This document shows positions 21,240 through 33,986 of a DNA stretch of 64,000 bases, piece after piece. Location of the stretch: assembly GCA_036898135.1 (NCBI GenBank), contig CM072513.1, positions 32,339,946-32,403,945 on the forward strand, given 5' to 3'. The stretch comes from Oncomelania hupensis. Lineage: Eukaryota > Mollusca > Gastropoda > Littorinimorpha > Pomatiopsidae. The notes below the pieces were generated by a model. The model worked only from the letters and a program-made list of their open reading frames with translations, did no database searches and was not told the DNA's origin. Position 1 is the stretch's first letter; every line of letters begins with the position of its first letter. Position numbers and translations under genes: made by a program.

Positions 21240-23215
21240 TCCCCCCCCCCCCCCCCCCCACCTTCCCTCATATTACCTTGCCCAACGGAGTTGAAAACGC
21301 TGTCCATCGCTTTCTGCAGTGGCCGTTTTTGTGCCGGGACGCCGTCGTGCTCTCGTTATTGGCTTCCCGCAGCCTTTTGTTCAGACAAGCACTTTTTAAC
21401 ACATCAGTTTTAAACCAGATTTTTTTTTTAGAAGTTGACTGTGTAAAGATCTTTTAGTTTTTAAGAGATGTTGGGTTGTTTTTAAAGATTTACGTAGTAT
21501 TATAAAGTTTTCATTTGATTATTTTTGAGGTCCTGATTCTGCAATACTTTGTGATTGTAGTTGTGGTGCATGGACTGAGCAAGGTATTTGGTTTAGGTGT
21601 GAACAATAAGTTTAGATCAATTCCGGGGTTGATTTGTGCTCTGCGTGACAGCGCTCACATATTGTCTACACTTTGTACGATAGTAAACACAGAGTAATAC
21701 TGTAAGCTGAAAGTCAACAATCGGCCATCCCATGTCAAGCGCCTATGGTTTCTTCTTAGCCAAGCATATAAAGTTATGAATGTTTGCACAAAGCATGTTT
21801 TAGTTTTATTCACGTTCACAAATTGTTCATTTCTTTTGCAATTATGATGGATTACTTACGTGAATACAGAGTTACATGTATATAAGATTATATTCATTTT
21901 CAGTGGCTGCTTATTGTTCTATACACCCGTGTGAATACCGGGGTATCTTTCATTATCGTGTCCATACTTTCTGAAAATTTAGTAAGACCAGTTGTGTCTG
22001 TTTTCTGTTGTTGTTTTTTTGTAATTGAATAAAACTTTTCGTTTTAAACCTATCTTTCACTGGCGTGTTCTGTGTATACTATTGATGTTATAGTCTGACC
22101 TTTCTATCACTCCTCCAGTTTGCATGTGACTTGTATGTTATAAGTGCACACATAATCATGGTGAGTAATGATTTGACTTGACTTTGACTAAAGTCCTGCT
22201 CTGCCATAGATAGTCTCGGGAAGAAGGTTATAATTGGAGTATGTAGAAGTGCAGGTGGATAAAAATAGTAAACAGAAAGGCGAGTCTACAGAATGATAAG
22301 GGCAATTATTGAAGCAAACATTTCTGCCAGGTAAGAAGTGAGAGGGTGAGAAGCGGACTTACAAATACAGCAACTGATATTCAAAGTACAATGAACACTT
22401 CAAAAAACAAAAAAAAATCAAAAGACGTAACTTCACGATTTTTTGCTCTTTATTTACATTTGTTTGATGAAGGTGCATATGTCAAATGTTCACAAAGCTT
22501 GGTTCCACTAAGCTAAAACAAAGACCACGAGTTTTTCCCCCACTGTATACAATACAGTCTTTAGTGCCTCACGAACGAATTGTCACAGGTACAAGATGCC
22601 ATCAAAGTAAATTAACAACAGACAAACATTTATTATTAAAAACTCTTCTCACCCAGACTCTTCTTTCTCCATCCAAACCTCTCCAACCAAAGTTTATTTT
22701 TGTGTCCTTATTCCATACACCCTTCTAACTCCCCCCCCCCCCCCCCCCCAGGACTCCCCTCCAACCCTCACCACCACACATCCTTGCTACAATTAACTAT
22801 CTAAAACATTTGAATAATAGTAACAGTCATTAACGTTTTACCAATAATAGAAATTATGCAACATACATTTCAATTTATTTATTTTTAAAATTCACGCCTG
22901 TGATATTATACGAAATTAAAATATAAACAAATTTAACATATAATTAATTAGGTAGTTCATTAACGCTAGTCCCATGCGGGAAAGCGAGATCTATGCTGAA
23001 AATAACGTTTTCAATTTCCGACAGCTTTCAGTATATGGCATATTATTGAAAATGGAAACTTCAGAAATGAAGTTGGATTCTTTGTCTTTTACCCCATGCC
23101 ATTTGTTTGCAAAATGTGCTTGGATTGAATGCGTGTGCGAGTTATTTTCTGTCTTTTGCCGTGCATGTGATATATTTGTTTCCAACTAATTATTACTCCA
23201 ATAGTTTTTGTTTGT
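21240..23215. other. No supported gene; poly(C) runs
   Basis: Poly(C) at about 21241-21259 and 22731-22750. A GAATAAAACTT polyadenylation-like site is at about 22027. Open frames are short and without coding character. Confidence 0.45.
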
Positions 23216-23216
23216 T

Positions 23217-23268
23217 GCCCCTACGACCTTCGGGTTATGGGACAGGATAGGATAGGATAGGATAGTTT
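23217..23268 (+). mobile_element. Family-A LINE 3' tip with (GGATA)n tail
   Basis: GCCCCTACGACCTTCGGGTT, ATGGGACA, then four GGATA units. It shows that family A ends in a (GGATA)n tail instead of poly(A). Confidence 0.75.
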
Positions 23269-23671
23269 TTGTTTCTCAGTTTTTTTTTTTTAAGGATTAA
23301 AAGGAATAATTGTTCCTTTGCTGAAACCGGAAGTGCAAGACTAGGCCTAGCGACGAGTAGCGTAGCTTACACTGCTAACCCTTACGCATCACCATTCCTT
23401 CTTCCTTCCCCCTTCCCCCCCCCCCCCCCAAGTTAATCCGAGTTTATGGTCCATTAAACTAGTGTGATTACTAATTTGTTTCTCATGACAAGCAAGGTGA
23501 TATAATGAAATTAGAAACGAGTTAAAATAATAAAAAACCAAAATTTTGTTTTGGGACAATAAAAGTAAAACTGAAAGTAAACAGGCCTTCATAGTATTCT
23601 GAACCTGGTTCTGAACAAGAAGTCTTGCTTCTTGATTGTCACAGGCACACCACTGGTATTGTACAACCGCC

Positions 23672-24049
23672 TGTGGCCTCGTGGCGCAGTGGATAAGTCG
23701 CCGGTTTCCTATGCCGAAGGTCGCAGGTTCGATTCCCGCAAGGGGCGAACGTATGTGACTTAGGTACGAGACTATTGAGGTCACCGAGGGTTTTCTCCGG
23801 GCACTCCGGTTTCCTCCCTCCCTTCAATAATGGTACAGGACGCAGTCAATATAAAAATTTCAAAATTAGAAATTCAATTTTCTTTCCGTCTTCTAATAGC
23901 GATCTCCCTGCCTTTACACCACCTGTTTGCGTGATGGATGTGTATTTGGTGTGTGTGAGGGTGGATGAGACAGGTGAGCGTGTATGTTGGTATAGATCGC
24001 CGCGCTTTGAGCCTGATTGATTTGGGGAAAGGCGCGTATATAGCATCCT

Positions 24050-24090
<41 letters not shown>

Positions 24091-24094
24091 GTTA

Positions 24095-24165
<71 letters not shown>

Positions 24166-24167
24166 TC
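23672..24167 (+). repeat. Full-length tRNA-derived SINE with (ATT)n tail
   Basis: Head with an A box (GTGGCGCAGTGGATAAG) and a B box (GGTTCGATTCCCG), then the central block GGGTTTTCTCCGGGCACT, CCGGTTTCCTCC, a body, and a 3' end GCGCTTTGAGC...GGCGCGTATATAGCATCC running into (ATT)n at 24046-24166. The central block recurs in the minus-strand SINE at 45270-45535. Confidence 0.8.
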
Positions 24168-24656
24168 GGTGCTGAACCACTTGAGCAGCTACCCAGTCTT
24201 CTTCCTGAAGAAAGGATGCAGCCACAGGGCAGGAAGCGGTTGCTTTTTGACACTCAGGAGGAGGAGTATGAAGATCAGGACAGAGAGATCGATTGTGAAG
24301 AAGGCGGGAGTGAAGACATTGACTTCGACTTTAAGAACTTCAAATTTGAGAGGGTCGGATAAATCATAGCAGTGTACTATGTGGAAGGTTACTTTGTTTG
24401 GGAGGGGACATCAGTTTTGAGTGAGGAGGAAGGGACAGTGAACTTTCTTAAAAGTGCAAGAGGCACTGAGGATGTGTTTCGCTGGCCCAGCTGGTCTGAC
24501 TGCTGCCAGATTCCTGCATCGGTTGTTTTTGGACGCAACATTGTACATGCACCATTTTCTTCTTCCGTCAGAACATTCACAGTCGAATCTCCGGCAAACC
24601 TGCCTGCCATGTACACCTGTTTGAAGCAGTACTTGACTGACAACTTTGTTTGACTA
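24165..24656 (+). pseudogene. Acidic protein C-terminal relic with one in-frame stop
   Basis: A single frame from 24165 reads AEPLEQLPSLLPEERMQPQG, an acidic block (EEEYEDQDREIDCEEGGSED), then FKFERVG, TAA at 24360, then IIAVYYVEGYFVWEGTSVLS, VNFLKSARGTEDVFRWPSWS, DCCQIPASVVF and a final stop at 24654. The second part resembles (from memory) a small domain, V.FL....F.WP...D...V, found in many transposon-associated invertebrate ORFs. The one stop and the (ATT)n right at its 5' edge suggest a dead fragment. An expressed gene with a missed intron is the alternative. Confidence 0.45.
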
Positions 24657-24659
24657 ACT

Positions 24660-27600
24660 TTGAAGAAGGGGTATATGCATTTGACTGTCACTTCTCATCC
24701 GACTGTGCACTTTGCAAGAATTTAGTTTTCTCCAGAGAACTGTGAACAATGTTAGTAAATATCTTACTTGATTGAACACATATTTGTGAAGTTAAAATTG
24801 TAATCAATCTAAACAGCAAAAATCATGGCCGTAATTTTCAGTAGTTTTTTTTTAATATTTTAATCTGAAATGTGCTCCCCTCTAAATTTCCTTAGGTTTC
24901 CGCTGGAGAACCTGGAGGCTGTGTCCACTTTTTTTGGATTATTTTAAACATTACACTGAATTTTATTGATGTCTGTAAAGATTGTACTGTCATCAATCTA
25001 CAAACCAAAAATTATGGTTGTATCTTAAATAGTTTCTGAATTATTGGCATTGAAGTGCGAGAAATTATAACTTTCCCGTTTTTCTGCTTGACAAATTGAG
25101 TTTTTTGTCATTGTTGAGGCTCTCATACTCCAAAAGTATTGAACTAAGCTGTCTGAAAAACTGGCCATGTTCTACACAAATTTATTTGGAAAATCGGAAA
25201 GTTTCAGACAGCTGCTATACATATTGTGTAAATTGTGATGACCCAAAGTTGCCCTCCCCTCCCCCTCCCCGTGCAATGTTGCGATGGTTTTAATTGTGTT
25301 TTTTTTTGTTAAGTTTGCATGCTTGCTGACAGAAGCCATATGAGATTAGAGGGCTAGAACTATGTGTTTTTTCTATTCCTGGTTGCTGATAAAGTTGCCC
25401 TATTTTACAGTTTTGAACATAGTCGCGACAGCGTATATACTAAACTATCAATATCTCAGGAACTAATAAAGGTATCCACTCACTTTGATGTGTGGTTTGC
25501 TTGTACTTTATTTTTCCTTCAAGACATCACAAAACATACACTCTCACTTCAAAACCAAGTTTTGACTGCCGCTACCTAAATTAATAGAAATAAAATAAAC
25601 TTAATTTAAATTAAATAAAATGAACAAAAATAAATGAAATGTAAAAAAAAACAGAAACAGCTACCAAGAATTGAAAAATAATGAAATATCGCAAAACTTG
25701 AAACTTGTTCCAATTATAATGGATATAAAAACAATCAAATGTATGTTTTGACCCTGGCACCTGTGCTAAAACTTTATGAATTTGTAATTCTTTTAAATAC
25801 ACATAGCTTTTTAAATAACCAATATTTCTCTCCTTTTCTCTTTCTATGATGATTGTCACACGTTTGAATGGTTTCTAGTTTAGCATATATTTAAATTCTT
25901 GGAAAACTAAATTTTGTTAAAATATCACATGCATTTGTAATGAAAATATAACCGTTCAACACTTGCGAGTACAATGCAATGATATAAAGAGATATTTACT
26001 GAGCAATTATCATAAATTGAATAACATTCAAAATTTTAGTTAAATTTCAATATTTGAAATTATTGTTACAAAACGGTGTTGTCACAGTGACATAAAATAC
26101 ATACAAAAGGCAAAAAGGAAATGTGTCTGTAACATAATAAACACAGGAAGTGTGTAAGACTCGCTGCTCATAACTGTCTTTGTAAGTTACTTCCTCATGA
26201 ATATTCATGTATTCATACCTCACAAACCCCTTGAAAAATCAACTATTGAAAAATGAGCCTTAGGCCTCAATAGTCTACAGGGCTGAATTCAACACTTCCT
26301 TCTGATCTGTTAACAATGTCCAGAATGTACTTGCTTATAATGGTTATCATAATATCACAGGAAGTGTGTATAACTCGCTGCGGTGGTAAAAAACATCATA
26401 ACTCACAATGATGGGTAGACGGGTATGTGTGTGTGGGTGTATGTGTGTGTGTTTGTGGTGAAAATGTTTACTCATTATTGTTTGAGGATCAGTAAATATT
26501 GATTTATTATTTGCATTATTTAACATTACCCAGGAGGGTGAAAATCCATTCCCAGGATCAACGAAAGCACGGCAACCACAGTGCAACGACATCAGAAAGA
26601 GTGGAAATAAGACTCATTCTCTAGGTTGATTGAAAGTCATTAATATGCACTGCTATTCTAATATGATGACCGTTCTCGGTTCGGAATCAGTTTATTCTTA
26701 ATGCTTATTTAGGAAACAATACTGCGCCACTGCACTACGTACTTGGACACGCAAGTTTCCACGAATATAGTATTATCATCGTCAGCTAGTACCTGATACA
26801 ATTCCCCGATTAAGATTTTTTGTTCTCTGAAAACGATAGGAAACGTGGGAGGGAGGAGGGAGGATGGGGGAGAGGGGGGCAGCACTACTAATCAGCAATG
26901 GAGAGATGCGAAGTCTTAAAATTAACACATATGTAAATCCTTCTTTAATCAAATGTAATTAATTTCAACGGCTAAATTTCATTCCATGAATGTAAAACAA
27001 AAATAAATGAATAAAACAACGGGCACCTCCGGGCCGTAACATCAGCAAGCCCTCCTCATCACGTAGTTGCGTGTACAGAAAGTCATCCTCCTTACATGTT
27101 TTCGCACTCATTCTTATTGTCATTTACATCTTTAAAGGCAAGCACGACTTTCTTTAGAACCTTCTGGAGGTGACATACTTGGATCGCTAGCGCCACGGTC
27201 CAATTAATTTGGAGCTTACGTGTGAAATTGCGTTGTTGTGAGTTAAATCTGACGCTTCGTCTCACGTTGCTTAGACGGTACCTTCATTAAGAAGCCAAAA
27301 TAAAATGACAAATTAAGGAGCAAAATATGACTACTACGACTATGACTCCGTGTCAAGGCCCTCGTGTATATCCCACCTCAATTAGTCGCTTGAAAAATAG
27401 GGAAAAAAACAGTATTAGAGTGAACAATTATATCCGTTTCAGTGGCAAACAAGAATTAAATATCTTTATCCCCTTTATTTATTGTCTAATTAAAAATAAG
27501 ATGTCACATTAAGAGAAAAAACAAACACGTGTCATATTTCTCTTTCTTTTCTTCCCCCTTTCTTTCTTTTCGTGTCTTTCGTTTAAATTATTGTTGTTTA

Positions 27601-28080
27601 TTGGAGGTCAATGGAAATTTATTTAAGTTTGTTTTACTTTCAATAAATGTTTCTTCGGTCGTCGATACAAATGTGACAGGAATCTTACTAATATTATGGA
27701 TGTGGGTAGTTGTAGTTGTGGGGTGCTGAATATTAGTTTTAATATTAACTCTGTAGGCTTATTAGTTCTTTTACTATACAATTTGTCTCTCTACAAAACG
27801 TGTTTATGATACGCTTGTTCCGTTTATTATCTTTGTGTATGTATGTATGTATGTATGTATGTATGTATGTATGTATGTATGTATGTGTATATGTGTATGT
27901 GTATATAGACACTCTGCCCTAATGCCTAATGCCAAAAGGATTGTCAAAGATGATGCTGTACTGTGTTGTATGCACCTGTGAAAGTAAACTGGAAATAATT
28001 AAAATGATACATAGTGTGCATGTTTTATAAGTAATCATGTTTATTATTATTATTCATATTTTGCGTTCCATTATTATATT
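24660..28080. other. Long stretch without a supported gene
   Basis: AT-rich. Contains a diverged duplication (ATCAATCTAAACAGCAAAAA at about 24803 against ATCAATCTACAAACCAAAAA at about 24992), a 213-bp-spaced direct repeat (CACAGGAAGTGTGTA at about 26143 and 26356), a G-rich tract near 26848-26880 and (TATG)n at 27837-27890. Confidence 0.45.
27837..27890. repeat. (TATG)n microsatellite
   Basis: About 54 bp of TATG tetranucleotide repeat. Confidence 0.95.
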
Positions 28081-28085
28081 AGAGA

Positions 28086-28137
<52 letters not shown>
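28081..28137. repeat. (GA)n microsatellite
   Basis: About 57 bp of GA. Confidence 0.95.
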
Positions 28138-28139
<2 letters not shown>

Positions 28140-28344
28140 ATTTACCATTGACGTGTTATTTTATGTGTGTGTGTGCATAATTTGCTTCTGTTCAATCATG
28201 ATGGTGCTTGCTTCTTGTCATCCATATAATTATCTAAGTGAATATGCTCATGCGATCTTATGGAGAACAAAATTTTAAAATGTGTGTGTGTGTGTGTTAT
28301 TCATTGACATTATTTAATTCCAGCTTTCTTGAAATGTAAGTCAT

Positions 28345-28426
28345 TTTATATTGCGTGAGCGTGAATGAATGTTGCGCTTTGAGTAGACTTCATATTATGT
28401 TTAGAATTGCGCATTATAAAATAAAC

Positions 28427-28519
<93 letters not shown>

Positions 28520-28548
28520 CATTATTGTTGTTGTTGTTGTTGTTGTTG

Positions 28549-28620
<72 letters not shown>
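28345..28620 (+). repeat. SINE tail plus (ATT)n(GTT)n(ATT)n array
   Basis: GCGCTTTGAGTAGAC...TTGCGCATTATAAAATAAAC is a SINE-type 3' end, followed by 190 bp of ATT with an internal (GTT)8-9 block. It abuts the 5'-truncated LINE at 28621. Poly-Asn, Tyr or Leu frames are artefacts. Confidence 0.75.
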
Positions 28621-28623
<3 letters not shown>

Positions 28624-29841
28624 AAATTCCAAAGCGATACGTTACATCGTTTAATTAAAACATTAATTAAGCATGCTACCATTAGACCAATATTAAAACA
28701 TGGAAAACCAAAATCTAAGCCTGAAAGTTACCGACCTATCTCATTAACTCCTCATCTTGCTAAATTATATGAAAGAGTGATAAAGTTTCAATTAGAATAT
28801 TATTGTGAAAGTAAAAATATTTTTCCAGTTTTTCAAGCGGGATTTAGAAAAGGTCGAAGTACAACTGATCATTCTGTTCGATTATCATCACATATTAAAA
28901 AAGCATTTGCTAAGCGAAAATCAGTCTTAGCTACTTTCTTTGATATACATAGAGCATATGATTCAGTTTGGCACTTCAAGTTATTGTTGAAATTAAAACA
29001 AATCGGTGTTAAAGGTAATTTATATATGTTCATTAAAAGCTTTTTATCAAACAGAACTTTTCAAGTACGCGTCAAAGATTCATTATCAGAGTCAAAAACA
29101 GTAAATATGGGTGTTCCACAAGGAAGTGTTATAGCTCCTATTTTATTTTCTATCATGATTAATGATATAAAAAATATTGATTTCAAAGAATTCATAATAT
29201 CGCTTTTTGCTGATGATATTGCAGTATGGAAAACCGTTTCATGTAAGTTTCATAAACAAAATAGAAGAACAAAATTTATATTAAAGGAATATCAGTACAT
29301 GGTTGATAATATTATAAAATATATGTTTGAAAATGGATTTTGTTTATCGGGAGACAAAACAGTTTTTATGATATTTACCAAAAAATGTATTGATTTTAAT
29401 AATAATACATTTTTATCAATCAAAGTAAACAATATAAATGTTTATCCAAGTAAATCTGTTAAATTTCTTGGAATTGTTTTTCATTACAAACTTTTGTGGA
29501 ATTGTCATATTAAACACTTAATTGACAAAGCAAGAAAGAAAATAAGTTTATTAAAAGTGCTATCTAAACAACCTTGGGCAAACACCTCTTCATGTTTGAT
29601 CTACATAGCTATTGCTACTATTAGATCTATATTAAATTATGGAAAAGAAGTCTATTTTACAGCATCAAAATCAGCTTTAAATAGGTTGACTAGCATTGAT
29701 TCCATGTCTTTAAAAATAGCTCTTGGCATACCTCAGTGGTCTTCAACGTCAAAAACATATAAAGAAGCAGGGGTATTACCATTTCTTGACCAAAACAGGT
29801 TACAAACTGCACAATATGTTACACGGGCAAAATCACTGTAA
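28621..29841 (+). pseudogene. RT part of the Jockey-like ORF2
   Basis: Fingers-palm-thumb of a non-LTR reverse transcriptase; the endonuclease domain is missing through 5' truncation. The frame ends prematurely at a TAA (29839) that comes from a frameshift some 20 nt upstream. The catalytic Asp pair is intact. The frame appears to run back into the ATT/GTT array, but that part (poly-Leu) is microsatellite. Confidence 0.85.
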
Positions 29842-30965
29842 ATTCTACAACAATTGAGCTATGTGAAAATATTGAAATTAACAAAGGATTTAAAAATAAA
29901 AGTGTTTTTATGTCAATTAATGAATATATATTTCCTTTAACAAACTCCACATCAATTGATACAACGTCACCATATATTATTCCTTGCAGCCCATATCCGC
30001 CTTGGCTTCTTTTAGCTCCGGAGATAATTTTGGATTATGGACATATTTCAAAAAAAGAAAATCCTTTCTTATTGGCAACAATTGCACAAGAATATATTCA
30101 TTTGTATTCTCAAAATTCGTTGCACATCTATACTGATGGATCAGTTTTGGACAATGGAAATACTGGAGCAGCATTTTACATTCCCGATTTTAAAATATCC
30201 CGACAATATTTTTTACCGAAAGGTAGTACGATTTTTACAGCGGAACTAATTGCAATATTAATGAGTTTATCTTTCATAACTGATTTGACTAGTATTCCTT
30301 TAAAAATAACAATCTTTTCTGATTCAAAATCAGCATTATCGTCTTCTTGGGTTAGTAAAGAGAGGCAGGAAGTGCTAACAGAAATAAAGATGTTATGTCA
30401 TCAAATCATTACCAGGGGATCGGATATTTCATTAATTTGGATACCTAGCCATTTACATATATTAGGAAATGAAATTGTTGACCACTTAGCAAAGAGTGCT
30501 GCATCTTCAGATGAATCCATTAAATTATTTTTCAACTTGACAACAAATGAAATTAACAATCAAATAAAACGATGTGCTTGGAATCAGTGGAATGAGCAAT
30601 GCAAGCAAGAGGTCATTGAAAAACATTACTTGGATAATTCACCAGTATCACAAAATGTTATATCTATTTCAAAATCTTTTCATATGAACAGTTTATTTCA
30701 CAGAATAAGGCTAAATGCTTGGCGTGCTCGTTTCATAAATCCTCCAGTACTTTGTAATTGTGGTAGCATATTTAATGTAAATCACTTAATATTTGAATGT
30801 CAAAAAAATTATAACCATTTTCAGCCTTTACTCATTATATTAAATAAATTAAAACTACCTATCTCAATCTCAAGTATTGTATATCCAGAAGAACATTCTG
30901 ATTGGTCATTGAGCTTAATGCTCATAGATTTAATTAGAATTCATGAATTATTCAATTTCTTCTAA
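29842..30965 (+). pseudogene. RNase H part of the Jockey-like ORF2
   Basis: Open from about 29823, with its first ATG at 29910. Carries the four acidic RNase H positions and IWIPSHLHILGNE before the last Asp. The following His-containing C-terminal region (CNCGSIFNVNHLIFEC) resembles the CCHC of I and Jockey elements. It lacks its own promoter or start and belongs to the same ORF as the RT. Confidence 0.82.
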
Positions 30966-31243
30966 TGTTTTGTTTGTTTGCGCATAGATTTCTTTAAGTC
31001 ATGAATTTTTCAATTTCTTCTAATGGTTTGTTTGTGTTTGTTGTTTTAATTTTTTACAATTAGTCCAGAACCTTTTTTTTTTTTTTACATTTTAATTTAA
31101 TTTTTTTTTACCTCTTTTATTTAATTAAGCATTATTGGTTTCAATAAATATTTATTAATTATTTCTTTTGGTTTGAGAGGGGAGGGAAGGTGGGGGGGGA
31201 ATTATTTATTAATTTGTTTTAATTTTTGAGGGTTTTTTGTGTA

Positions 31244-31284
<41 letters not shown>

Positions 31285-31984
31285 AGTTCTTTTTAATAAA
31301 TAATTACTATTATTATTATTTTATTATTTTTAATTTTATTATTATTCTTATTATAATTTTATTTTAAAATTAATAAATTTATTTTTTATTTTTTATTTTT
31401 TATTTTTTTATTTTATTTTATTTTTTTTTTGGTCAAACTTCAACTTTCTGTAAGACGTAAAATGACATTTATAAATACTTCGTTCTTCACAGGTGAAGTT
31501 GAGCGGTTCCACTGTTTATTTATTTATTTTTTAAAAAAATGTTTCTTAATGTTAACTAATTGTTATAAGGAAATGTATGTTGTTACAAATGTATGTGTAT
31601 GTCAGTAGTATAATAATGTTTATGGTTTGATAATGTGGAAAATATCTATGCTGTGCGCATGGTAGATTTTGTAATTTGTTTATGTTACATCAGTACAACT
31701 TATGTTAATTTGATGAATAAAATTTGATACAACAACAACAACAACAATTAATTAAAACAAATCGCGAAGCAACCATACGTCTAAATATTGGAGATAAAAC
31801 ATGATTTGCAGTGAAACGGATCACAGAGACAAAAGTCGCTGGTTGGAGGTGAAAATATTTGATAATCACATTATACATACAGCTGTTTCGTTCATGTGTA
31901 TTGTACATAATTATGCACTGACAGATGTATCAGAAGGCATTTTTGGTTTCAGCATAAAGTGCATGATTTATTTGATTTGTTTAA

Positions 31985-32338
31985 TCGTTCTTATAGAGCG
32001 CTTTTCCAGCTCAAGAGCTGCTCAAGGCGCTGGCCGATACAGGATCTAACTCAAGCCACCCGAGACGCCCACTTTCTGCCTTTGGGCGCATCGTCTGACT
32101 TCCAGGTAACTGAGCACAGTCTTGGGCGACCGGGGATCGAGGAGAAGAAGGGACCTACAGTGCTTGCTGGGTGTATTTGTGTCGCGGGCACTCATTCGTC
32201 TAGGACCGTGAGCGTCAGGATCTTTAAAGTCCGTGCGATGGAATACGTGCCAGGCCGGGGCATTGTGTAGTGTCCTTGGGAAAGACACTTTACTCCCGTT
32301 TCCTACTCCTTCGGATGAGAGTATAAACCGAGGTCTAG
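31985..32338 (-). repeat. SINE, minus copy of an inverted pair
   Basis: On the minus strand it begins GACCTCGGTTTATACTCTCA, passes CTTTCCCAAGGACACTACAC and CCTGACGCTCACGG, and ends GGCCAGCGCCTTGAGCAGCT, AAAAGCGCTCTATAAGAACG. About 350 bp; the most complete copy of this body in the window. Confidence 0.75.
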
Positions 32339-32351
32339 TCTGTGTCGCATA

Positions 32352-32617
32352 TACATTCCATCATAACGGACTTTAAAGATCCTGACGCTCATGTCCTAGA
32401 CGGGTGAGTGCCGGTGACAAGAACACACCCAGCATGCACCTAGGTCCTTCTCCCCCATCCCTGGCTGCCAAGGATTGTGCTCAGTTGTCTGAAGCGTTAT
32501 TACGATGCGCCCAAAGGCTGCCAGTTGGCGCCTCCGACGGCTTGAGTTAGATCCTGTTTCGGCCAGCGCCTTGAGCAGCTCTTGAGCTGGAAAAGCGCTA
32601 TATAAGAACGATTAAAT
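32352..32617 (+). repeat. SINE, plus copy of an inverted pair
   Basis: ATTCCATC..GGACTTTAAAG to AAAGCGCTATATAAGAACGA with an (AAAT)n tail to 32635. Inverted relative to the copy at 31985-32338, with about 110 bp between homologous arms. A short inverted match of the head (GACCTCGGTTTATGCTCTCA) follows at 32636. Confidence 0.75.
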
Positions 32618-32659
32618 AAATAAATAAATAAATAAGACCTCGGTTTATGCTCTCACCCG

Positions 32660-33290
32660 AATGACAGCTGCTGTCTACAAAATTATATTTTGCGCACGTC
32701 GTTTTGTGTTGAAAACACCGAAAATTGTGACAGCTTCTTACGTCATGTTTACAGCCATGTCATGTTGGCAACAAGGTGTTGACAGACATGTTCTTTCCTA
32801 ACTGTGGAGTAAGCTTACATGTACATGTGGGTTTCGGGTTAAGTCAGTACGCCATGGGTTAAGTAAAAAACCTTCGTAAACAGGCTGCTTGACCTTTCAT
32901 TGACTCTAGGTCACAAAAGAAAAGACCAAGCAAGCATATTCCAAACATGAACGCTATAGACAGATCCTACAGTAGCTTGTTAAAGTGAAGATTATGAGTG
33001 TACCCAATATGTGTTTATGTCTACTCTGGTTACTCTCATAAATACAATAATAATCGTGTGGAGGAAAAAAAAAATCAAGGTACACGTTCGAATAAAGAGG
33101 TGCACGCCAAACAAACGATTTATCAATCATTTCTGGAAATATAAAAAAGAAAAAAAAGAATAAGACAGAGATTCTTACATAGACTATAATTATACAGGTT
33201 GTGGATACATCTAGGGGCATCCACAGTAAGCGTACTAGTCTACTGCTACGAAGATGATGGTTTAAGTATTACTAAGTAAATACTAAGTAC
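32660..33290. other. No supported gene
   Basis: Unique-looking sequence without coding signal or recurrent repeat. Confidence 0.5.
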
Positions 33291-33292
33291 TA

Positions 33293-33294
33293 AG

Positions 33295-33354
<60 letters not shown>

Positions 33355-33388
33355 CGACGACGATGATGATGATGATGATGATGATGAC

Positions 33389-33420
<32 letters not shown>
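33293..33420. repeat. (GAT)n microsatellite
   Basis: About 128 bp of GAT with a few GAC variants. A poly-His frame on the minus strand is an artefact. Confidence 0.97.
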
Positions 33421-33421
<1 letters not shown>

Positions 33422-33754
33422 GTAGATTTGTAAGGCCACGAAGATCATTTTCGAAGGGCATTGTGAAGTTAGTAGGCCTACATAAACAAAAATACTAAAT
33501 ATTATTTAACTGAATAAACCATTGTTTAAACCACATAAACAAAAATACCGATAAATAAAATTAAAAACAAAAAAACAATCCACAAGTGGTGTGACCACTG
33601 ACTGCAGCAAAGTAAACCCGACAAACATAAGTATCCATACACATAACTATAATTATGAATGAAGGCCAGCGGCCACGAAGCCTATACTTTGATTACAATA
33701 TAACTGTGTTGGTATGATTGATCTCGTCATCACACACACACACACACACACATT

Positions 33755-33986
33755 TTTGTAGAAACGACGTTGTGATGACTGTCGTGAAACTCTACATACA
33801 TTATCTTGACACACTTACTATCATTTTGACATTTTGCCATTTTTTGAAGCTATCCCTAACCCATAACCTAACCCTAACACAGCCCTAACCCTAACGGAAT
33901 ACTGTTTTGACGTCTAAATAACGGGGTCGTCAAAAGAAAGTACGTAGAGTTTCAAGTGTATGGCAGAGTAACGTCGTTTCTACCTA
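33755..33986. mobile_element. MITE with telomere-like (CCCTAA) core, inside a (CA)n tract
   Basis: Imperfect inverted ends of about 45 bp: GTAGAAACGACGTT...GAAACTCTAC (33756-33793) and GTAGAGTTTC...AACGTCGTTTCTAC (33946-33986). The middle (33850-33897) contains CCCTAACCC, CCTAACCCTAAC and CCCTAACCCTAACG. (CA)n flanks both sides (33733-33752 and 33992-34008), as expected if the element landed in a CA repeat. Confidence 0.65.

Larger units (their letters stand above)
28621..31747 (+). mobile_element. Jockey/I-group-like LINE, 5'-truncated, RT plus RNase H
   Basis: ORF2 from about 28621: RT domain with YRPISLTPHLAKLYERVI, QAGFRKGRSTTDH, MGVPQGSVIAPILFS and catalytic FADD (29206-29217), then an RNase H domain (29910-30965) with IYTDGS, TAELIAI, FSDSKSAL and GNEIVDHLAK, giving the expected D-E-D-D set, and a final CNCGSIFNVNHLIFEC zinc-knuckle-like end. 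One frameshift near 29820 separates RT from RNase H; the second frame is open upstream to about 29823. A 3' UTR of about 750 bp with (GT)n at 31247-31281 ends AATAAAATTTGATACAACAA, a (CAA)n tail. Codons are markedly AT-rich compared with the other LINEs here. Confidence 0.88.

Noticed and set aside
23672..23760. A tRNA gene (A and B boxes present)
   Set aside because: The sequence continues into a conserved SINE body and an (ATT)n tail; the arms do not pair well.
33850..33897. A telomere or chromosome end
   Set aside because: Only a few imperfect CCCTAA units, sitting between the inverted arms of a short element.
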